Shown here piece by piece: positions 30,355 through 35,060 of a stretch of DNA of 35,060 bases. Source of the stretch: Xanthomonas bonasiae (GTDB lineage: Bacteria; Pseudomonadota; Gammaproteobacteria; Xanthomonadales; Xanthomonadaceae); the NCBI RefSeq assembly GCF_017163705.1, contig NZ_JAFIWB010000039.1, positions 1-35,060 of the forward strand. The letters run 5' to 3'. The first letter of the stretch is position 1. Each line of letters opens with the position of its first letter. Position numbers and translations under genes: made by a program. A model generated the notes under the pieces. It was not told the DNA's origin, did not search any database, and saw nothing but the letters and a program-made list of their open reading frames with translations.

Positions 30355-30810
30355 ATGGGCGCGCTCGACCTGACCCTCGCCGTCCTCCACCACCTCGCGT
30401 TCCTGCTGCTGACCGCCGCACTGGTGGTCGAGTGGACGCTGCTGCGCGAACCGCCGCACGCGCTGCGGCTGGCGCGGCTGCTGCGCGCGGACGCCGTGTA
30501 CGGGGCGGCGGCGCTGCTGATCCTGGTCGTCGGCGGCCTGCGCGTGCACTACGCACTCAAGGGCCAGGACTACTACCTGCACAACCCGTGGTTCTGGGCC
30601 AAGCTGGGCGTGTTCGCGGCGATCGGCCTGCTGTCGCTGCTGCCCACGCTGCGGCTGCTGCGCTGGCGCCGCCAGGCCCGCCAGCAGCCGGGGTTCGTGC
30701 CGCCGCCGGTGCAGGTGGCCGCGCTGCATCGCATCGTCAGCGCCGAACTGGCGCTGCTGGCGCTGCTGTTCGTGCTGGCCGCGACGATGGCGCGTTATGG
30801 CATGCTATGA
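30355..30810 (+). CDS. DUF2214 family membrane protein
   Basis: A protein of 151 residues with four transmembrane segments: AVLHHLAFLLLTAALVVEW (about 9-27), AVYGAAALLILVVGGLRV (47-64), FWAKLGVFAAIGLLSLLPTLRL (80-101) and ELALLALLFVLAATMARYG (130-148). The polar pattern LHHLAF, RVHYALKGQDYYLHNPWFWAKL and a final LHRIVSAEL matches DUF2214, a family of predicted inner-membrane proteins with conserved histidines that suggest haem or metal binding. The stop overlaps the region of the first LldR operator (30811), but it belongs to the preceding operon. Confidence 0.85.
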   Translation: MGALDLTLAVLHHLAFLLLTAALVVEWTLLREPPHALRLARLLRADAVYGAAALLILVVGGLRVHYALKGQDYYLHNPWFWAKLGVFAAIGLLSLLPTLRLLRWRRQARQQPGFVPPPVQVAALHRIVSAELALLALLFVLAATMARYGML

Positions 30811-30823
30811 TTGGTATGACCAA
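30811..30823. promoter_or_regulatory. LldR-type operator O1
   Basis: TTGGTATGACCAA, a palindrome matching the TTGGT-N3-ACCAA pattern of LldR-class GntR regulators. It starts right after the stop of the DUF2214 gene and lies about 27 bases upstream of the -35 box. An identical 13-mer is at 30908-30920. Confidence 0.85.
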
Positions 30824-30849
30824 ATTTTGAGGAAAAGTCCCTTCCGCAG

Positions 30850-30879
30850 TTGACTTTGCGGAATGCGCGGCGATCTAAT
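30850..30879 (+). promoter_or_regulatory. Promoter of the lld operon
   Basis: TTGACT (30850-30855), 18 bases, TCTAAT (30874-30879): good sigma-70 boxes placed between the two operators, with transcription expected near 30886. Confidence 0.7.
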
Positions 30880-30907
30880 GGCTGCCCCGGTACGCCATCG
30901 GCAGTTA

Positions 30908-30920
30908 TTGGTATGACCAA
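30908..30920. promoter_or_regulatory. LldR-type operator O2, overlapping the lldR start codon
   Basis: TTGGTATGACCAA again, 97 bases from O1. Its central ATG (30913) is the likely start codon of lldR. Confidence 0.85.
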
Positions 30921-31785
30921 TCCATCAGCACCCGCGACAACAGGCGGGACGACCCCGCCAGCGGCAGGTCGCGGCTCGCGCGATGCGGCGCCGCCGGATG
31001 CTGAGTCGGCTCCCGGCGGCGCCCGCCTCAGCGATCGCGTTGCCGCGCAGCTGCGGGCGCTAATCGCAGAACGCGGGCTGCAGCCCGAGCAACGCCTGCC
31101 GGCCGAACGTGCGCTGGCGCTGGAACTGGGGGTGTCGCGCACCGCGTTGCGCGAGGCGATCGCCCAGCTCGCCAGCCAGGGCCTGCTGCGCGCGCGCGCC
31201 GGCGGCGGCACCTACGTGCAGCGCCCGCACACCCCCGAAGAGCGGGTGGTGGCGCCGCTGCAACCGTTCCTGCCGCTGCTGCAGGGCGACCCGGAATACC
31301 GTTTCGACGTGCTGGAGACCCGCCACGCGCTGGAAGGCGCCACCGCCTGGCACGCCGCGCTGCGCGCGACCGACGCCGACCGCGCGCGCATCGCCGCTGC
31401 GTTCGAGGCGATGCTGCAGGCGCATGCGCAGGGCGATGCGGCCGCCGAGGCGCGCGCCGATGCCGACTTCCACCTGGCCATCGCCGAGGCCGCGCACAAC
31501 CGCGTGCTGCTGCAGGTGATGCGCGGGCTGTTCGACCTGCTGCAGACCAATATCTCGCAGAGCCGGCACAAGCTGTTCCAGTCGCCGCGCACCTTCGCCC
31601 CGCTGCTGGCGCAGCACCGCGCGCTGCGCGACGCGATCCTGGCCGGCGAGCCGGAACAGGCGCGCGACGCCGCACACGCGCACCTGGCCTTCGTGCACAC
31701 CTCGCTGCGCAGCCTCGACGAAGACGACGCGCGACGCGCGCGCGCCTCGCGCCTCCCCTCCTCTCCCGACGACCCGCGCCGATGA
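30913..31785 (+). CDS. lldR: Lactate-responsive transcriptional regulator LldR, GntR/FadR family
   Basis: A protein of 290 residues. After an unusual 37-residue Ala/Pro/Gly-rich N-terminal tail comes a winged helix-turn-helix (about 40-105: [50 protein letters not shown]) and an FCD effector domain with metal-ligand histidines ([28 protein letters not shown]). In E. coli LldR represses or activates lactate genes through two operators around the promoter. The same arrangement is seen here. No good ribosome site precedes the ATG at 30913, which lies in O2; there is no better in-frame start nearer the domain. The stop overlaps the lldD start (ATGA). Confidence 0.9.
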   Translation: MTNPSAPATTGGTTPPAAGRGSRDAAPPDAESAPGGARLSDRVAAQLRALIAERGLQPEQRLPAERALALELGVSRTALREAIAQLASQGLLRARAGGGTYVQRPHTPEERVVAPLQPFLPLLQGDPEYRFDVLETRHALEGATAWHAALRATDADRARIAAAFEAMLQAHAQGDAAAEARADADFHLAIAEAAHNRVLLQVMRGLFDLLQTNISQSRHKLFQSPRTFAPLLAQHRALRDAILAGEPEQARDAAHAHLAFVHTSLRSLDEDDARRARASRLPSSPDDPRR

Positions 31786-32942
31786 TCATTTCCGCCGCTT
31801 CCGACTACCGTGCCGCCGCCGAAGCGCGGCTGCCGCCGTTCCTGTTCCACTACATCGACGGCGGCGCCTACGCCGAGCACACGCTGCGGCGCAACGTCGC
31901 CGACCTGGCCGACATCGCGCTGCGCCAGCGGGTGCTGCGCGACATGGCCGCGCTGAGCCTGGAGACCGAGCTGTTCGGCGAGCGCCTGGCGCTGCCGCTG
32001 GCGCTGGCCCCGGTCGGGCTGACCGGCATGTACGCGCGCCGCGGCGAGGTGCAGGCCGCGCGCGCGGCGGCGGCCAAGGGTGTGCCGTTCACCCTGTCCA
32101 CGGTGTCGGTGTGCCCGATCGAGGAAGTGGCGCCGGCGATCGACCGGCCGATGTGGTTCCAGCTGTACGTGCTCAAGGACCGCGGCTTCATGCGCAACGC
32201 GCTGGAGCGGGCCAAGGCCGCCGGCGTGACCACGCTGGTGTTCACCGTGGACATGCCCACGCCCGGCGCGCGCTACCGCGATGCGCACTCGGGCATGAGC
32301 GGGCCGCACGCGCCGTTGCGGCGCATGCTGCAGGCCGTGACCCATCCGCGCTGGGCCTGGGACGTGGGCCTGCTGGGGCGCCCGCACGACCTGGGCAACA
32401 TCTCCGCCTACCGCGGCAGCCCGACCGGGCTGGCCGACTACATCGGCTGGCTCGGCGCGAACTTCGACCCGTCGATTTCGTGGAAGGACCTGGAATGGAT
32501 CCGCGAGTTCTGGACCGGGCCGATGGTCATCAAGGGCATCCTCGACCCCGACGATGCGCGCGACGCGGTGCGCTTCGGCGCCGACGGCATCGTGGTCTCC
32601 AACCATGGCGGGCGCCAGCTCGACGGCGTGCTGTCCAGTGCGCGCGCGCTGCCGGCGATCGCCGATGCGGTGAAGGGCGAGCTGAAGATCCTGGCCGACT
32701 CCGGCATCCGCAGCGGGCTGGACGTGGTGCGCATGCTGGCGCTGGGCGCCGACGCGGTGCTGCTCGGCCGCGCCTTCGTCTACGCGCTGGCCGCGGCCGG
32801 CCAGGCCGGGGTGGAGAACCTGCTGACCCTGGTGGAGAAGGAGATGCGGGTGGCGATGACGCTGACCGGCGCCAAGTCCATCGGCGCGATTTCGCGCGAC
32901 TCGCTGGCGCGGGTCACCCGCGAAAGCACCGTGTCGCCGTAG
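31782..32942 (+). CDS. lldD: L-lactate dehydrogenase (quinone), FMN-dependent
   Basis: A protein of 386 residues that oxidises L-lactate to pyruvate and passes electrons to the quinone pool at the inner membrane. It is a complete alpha-hydroxy-acid oxidase TIM barrel: [13 protein letters not shown] (FMN site, about 72-84), FQLYVLKDR (126-134), [15 protein letters not shown], catalytic Lys251 and the His275 region [12 protein letters not shown] with Arg278, then [30 protein letters not shown] (phosphate-binding helix). The length and residue numbers coincide with E. coli LldD. It is coupled to lldR by a four-base overlap and followed after five bases by dld. Confidence 0.97.
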   Translation: MIISAASDYRAAAEARLPPFLFHYIDGGAYAEHTLRRNVADLADIALRQRVLRDMAALSLETELFGERLALPLALAPVGLTGMYARRGEVQAARAAAAKGVPFTLSTVSVCPIEEVAPAIDRPMWFQLYVLKDRGFMRNALERAKAAGVTTLVFTVDMPTPGARYRDAHSGMSGPHAPLRRMLQAVTHPRWAWDVGLLGRPHDLGNISAYRGSPTGLADYIGWLGANFDPSISWKDLEWIREFWTGPMVIKGILDPDDARDAVRFGADGIVVSNHGGRQLDGVLSSARALPAIADAVKGELKILADSGIRSGLDVVRMLALGADAVLLGRAFVYALAAAGQAGVENLLTLVEKEMRVAMTLTGAKSIGAISRDSLARVTRESTVSP

Positions 32943-32947
32943 CACCG

Positions 32948-34690
32948 ATGTCCGACACGCGCGTCCCGGTGGCCGAAGCAGGCCTGCTGCGCCAGCTGCG
33001 CGACGCGGTGGGCCGCCGCCACGTGCTGGTCGGCGACCGCGCGACGCGGCGCTTCCGCAAGGGCTACCGCTTCGGCGAGGGCCGGGTGCTGGCGGTGGTG
33101 CGGCCCGGCACGCTGCTGGAACTGTGGCGGGTGCTGCAGGCGGTGGTCGCCGCCGGGCGCATCGTCATCGTGCAGGCCGCCAACACCGGCCTCACCGGCG
33201 GCTCCACCCCGGACGGCGACGGCTACGACCGGCAGATCGTACTGATCAGCACGCTGCGCCTGCGTGGCGTGCAGCCGCTGCACGACGGCTGCCAGGTCGT
33301 CTGCCTGCCCGGCGCCACCCTGGATGCACTGGAACGGCAGCTGCGGCCGCTGCAGCGCGAGCCGCATTCGGTGATCGGCTCCTCGTGCATCGGCGCCTCG
33401 GTGCTGGGCGGGGTATGCAACAACTCCGGCGGCGCGCTGGTGCGGCGCGGCCCGGCCTATACCCAGCTGGCGCTGTTCGCGCAGCTCGGTGCGGACGGCC
33501 AGTTGCGCCTGGTGAACCATCTCGGCATCGCGCTGGGCGACACGCCCGAGCAGATCCTGGCCCGGCTGCAGGCGGGCGACTACGGCACCGCCGACATCCA
33601 CGACGACCCTGCCCTCGCCGCCTCCGACCCGGACTACGCCGCGCACGTGCGCGACGTAGACGCGGACACGCCGGCCCGCTTCAACGCCGACCCGGCGCGG
33701 CACTACGAGGCCTCCGGCTCGGCCGGGCGGCTGTGCGTGTTCGCGGTGCGGCTGGACACGTTCCCGCGCGAGGACAGTACGGTCTTCTACATCGGCAGCA
33801 ACGCCACCGACGACCTGACCGCGCTGCGCCGCGGCCTGCTCACCGCTTTCGCGCAACCGCCGATCAGCGGCGAATACCTACACCGCGACGCGTTCGACAT
33901 CGGCGCGCGCTACGGCAAGGACACCTTCCTGCTGATCGACCGCTTCGGCACCGGCGCGGTGCCCAAGGCGTTCGCGCTGAAGAGCCGCGTGGACGGCTGG
34001 TGCGAGGCGCTGGGCCTGCCTGGGCTGGCCGATCGCGCATTGCAGGCGCTGACCGACCGGCTGCCCGACCATCTGCCGCCGCGCCTGCGCGCCTACCGCG
34101 ACCGCTTCGAGCACCACCTGCTGCTGCGCGTGTCCGCGCAGGACGCCGCCGCGACCGACGCCTTCCTCGCCGGCCACTTCGCCGGCAGCGACCGCGGTGC
34201 CTTTTTCCGCTGCGACGCCGACGAGGGCCGCAAGGCGTTCCTGCACCGTTTCGCCGTGGCCGGCGCGGCGGTGCGCTACCGCCAGGTGCATCGCGACACG
34301 GTCGAGGACATCGTCGCGCTGGACGTGGCGTTGCGTCGCAACGACCGCCAGTGGCAGGAGACGCTGCCGCCGGAACTGGAGGATGCGCTGCTGGGCAAGC
34401 TCTACTACGGCCACTTCTTCTGCCACGTGTTCCACCAGGACTACCTGGTGCGCAAGGGCCACGATCCGCTGGCGATCGAGCATGCGATGTGGGCGCTGCT
34501 GGACCGGCGCGGGGCCGAATATCCGGCCGAGCACAACGTCGGCCATCTATACCGCGCCAAGCCGGCGCTGGCGGCGTTCTATCGCGCGCTGGACCCGACC
34601 AACAGCTTCAACCCCGGGATCGGGCACACGCCGAAGGGCAGGCATTGGCGCGCGTGCGATGGCCGGCATGAGGAAGCGGAGGCGCGGTGA
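32948..34690 (+). CDS. dld: D-lactate dehydrogenase (quinone), FAD-dependent, membrane-associated
   Basis: A protein of 580 residues (E. coli Dld 571). It oxidises D-lactate to pyruvate with quinone as acceptor, completing use of both lactate isomers. The FAD-binding type-4 domain is visible at about 40-250: IVIVQAANTGLTGGSTPDGDGYDRQIVLIS and SVIGSSCIGASVLGGVCNNSGGALVRRGPAY. The C-terminal part is the membrane-binding lactate-dehydrogenase domain (for example YYGHFFCHVFHQDYLVRKGHD, AEYPAEHNVGHLYRAKPAL, LDPTNSFNPGIG). The start at 32948 gives MSDTRVPVAEAGLLRQLRDAVG. No lactate permease gene lies in this operon within the window. Confidence 0.95.
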   Translation: MSDTRVPVAEAGLLRQLRDAVGRRHVLVGDRATRRFRKGYRFGEGRVLAVVRPGTLLELWRVLQAVVAAGRIVIVQAANTGLTGGSTPDGDGYDRQIVLISTLRLRGVQPLHDGCQVVCLPGATLDALERQLRPLQREPHSVIGSSCIGASVLGGVCNNSGGALVRRGPAYTQLALFAQLGADGQLRLVNHLGIALGDTPEQILARLQAGDYGTADIHDDPALAASDPDYAAHVRDVDADTPARFNADPARHYEASGSAGRLCVFAVRLDTFPREDSTVFYIGSNATDDLTALRRGLLTAFAQPPISGEYLHRDAFDIGARYGKDTFLLIDRFGTGAVPKAFALKSRVDGWCEALGLPGLADRALQALTDRLPDHLPPRLRAYRDRFEHHLLLRVSAQDAAATDAFLAGHFAGSDRGAFFRCDADEGRKAFLHRFAVAGAAVRYRQVHRDTVEDIVALDVALRRNDRQWQETLPPELEDALLGKLYYGHFFCHVFHQDYLVRKGHDPLAIEHAMWALLDRRGAEYPAEHNVGHLYRAKPALAAFYRALDPTNSFNPGIGHTPKGRHWRACDGRHEEAEAR

Positions 34691-34790
34691 GCGCGCGCGT
34701 CATGCATGGCGTTGGCGCAGTGCGCCGCGGATGGCGTTGCGGTGTTGGCATGGAGTGGCTTGTACCGGCGTTGAGATGCGGCCTCCGTTC

Positions 34791-35060
34791 GTCGCGACTG
34801 AAGTCGCTCCTACAGTGGAGACGCGAGGACCAACCCGTCCGTAGCAAGCGGCGCTTCCTGTAGGAGCGACTTCAGTCGCGAAGGCATCCGCAGCCCGGAA
34901 CAGGCTGTACCTGCAGATTGCGTGTCGCGGTGGACGCGGTCGGCATGTGACGGTTCGCGCCAACTGATGGATCGGGGCTCCGCTCGTCGCGACTGAAGTC
35001 GCTCCTACAGTGGAGACGCGAGGACCAACCCGTCCGTAGCAAGCGGTGCTTCCTGTAGGA
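34791..35060. repeat. Tandem 195-bp repeat built on inverted REP elements
   Basis: An inverted REP pair of the GTCGCGACTGAAGTC type at 34791-34881 recurs from 34986 to the window end. The 65-75 bases from GTCGCGACTGAAGTCGCTCC through ACCCGTCCGTAGCAAGCGG are repeated almost exactly with a period of 195. The intervening sequence has no gene. The second copy is cut by the window end, so further copies may follow. Confidence 0.85.

Noticed and set aside
32111..32947. Upstream extension of the dld frame into lldD
   Set aside because: The in-frame part before 32948 is a shifted reading of lldD. The Dld family N-terminus and length agree with the start at 32948.
1..35060. CRISPR array, tRNA or rRNA genes
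   Set aside because: No regularly spaced direct repeats of CRISPR type, and no cloverleaf or rRNA-like sequence were noticed; the only repeats are REP, palindromic and attC-like elements.

Overview
The window looks like chromosomal DNA of a Xanthomonas or a close relative in the Xanthomonadaceae. It is very GC-rich. It carries a FabV-type enoyl-ACP reductase, two large TonB-dependent receptors, an lldR-lldD-dld lactate operon, and many short palindromic repeats of the GTCGCGGCTGAAGCCGCTCCTACA class (arms GTCGCGGCTGAAGCC / GCTCCTACA), which are typical of this family. No rRNA, tRNA, CRISPR array or prophage module was seen.

Layout. (1) 195-3216: a TonB-dependent receptor and a small secreted protein, both on the minus strand. 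(2) 3530-9095: small, mostly unrecognised genes for secreted, membrane or zinc-ribbon proteins, mainly on the minus strand. (3) 9381-17119: an accessory stretch of short, mostly minus-strand genes. At least four sites have the size, core sequences and palindromic arms of integron attC recombination sites (11221-11279, 14098-14152, 14772-14831, 16212-16266), and several weaker candidates reach back to about 5000. No integron integrase and no ilvD are present, so I read this as a cluster of attC sites lacking an integrase (CALIN) or an internal piece of a Xanthomonas chromosomal integron. Its contents lean towards toxin-like or defence-like genes: a SymE-type toxin with two decayed relatives, a two-gene unit of a membrane protein and a RelE/ParE-like protein, a protein with an HEPN-like R-x4-H motif, a DUF4145 protein, and several orphan membrane proteins. 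The block from about 13440 to 16900 is visibly more AT-rich than its surroundings, as expected for captured cassettes.

(4) 17364-25585: a carbohydrate-scavenging locus. It has a very large LamG-containing secreted protein, a TonB-dependent receptor of the long Xanthomonas/Caulobacter type, and a divergent 2-keto-3-deoxygluconate kinase. A repeated TGACACCG motif in the divergent promoter region could be a shared operator. (5) 25586-27823: REP elements and G-rich repeats around fabV, which appears to start with TTG. (6) 27824-30810: a DesK/LiaS-like histidine kinase with a NarL-type response regulator, divergent from an isoprenylcysteine methyltransferase-like membrane protein and a DUF2214 protein. 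(7) 30811-34690: lldR-lldD-dld, which oxidises L- and D-lactate to pyruvate at the membrane. Two identical 13-bp LldR-type operators bracket a good sigma-70 promoter. (8) 34691-35060: REP palindromes in the first copies of a 195-bp tandem repeat that runs off the window.

Start codons were chosen mainly by Shine-Dalgarno sequence and signal peptide. Functional names rest on motifs read by eye and no search was run.
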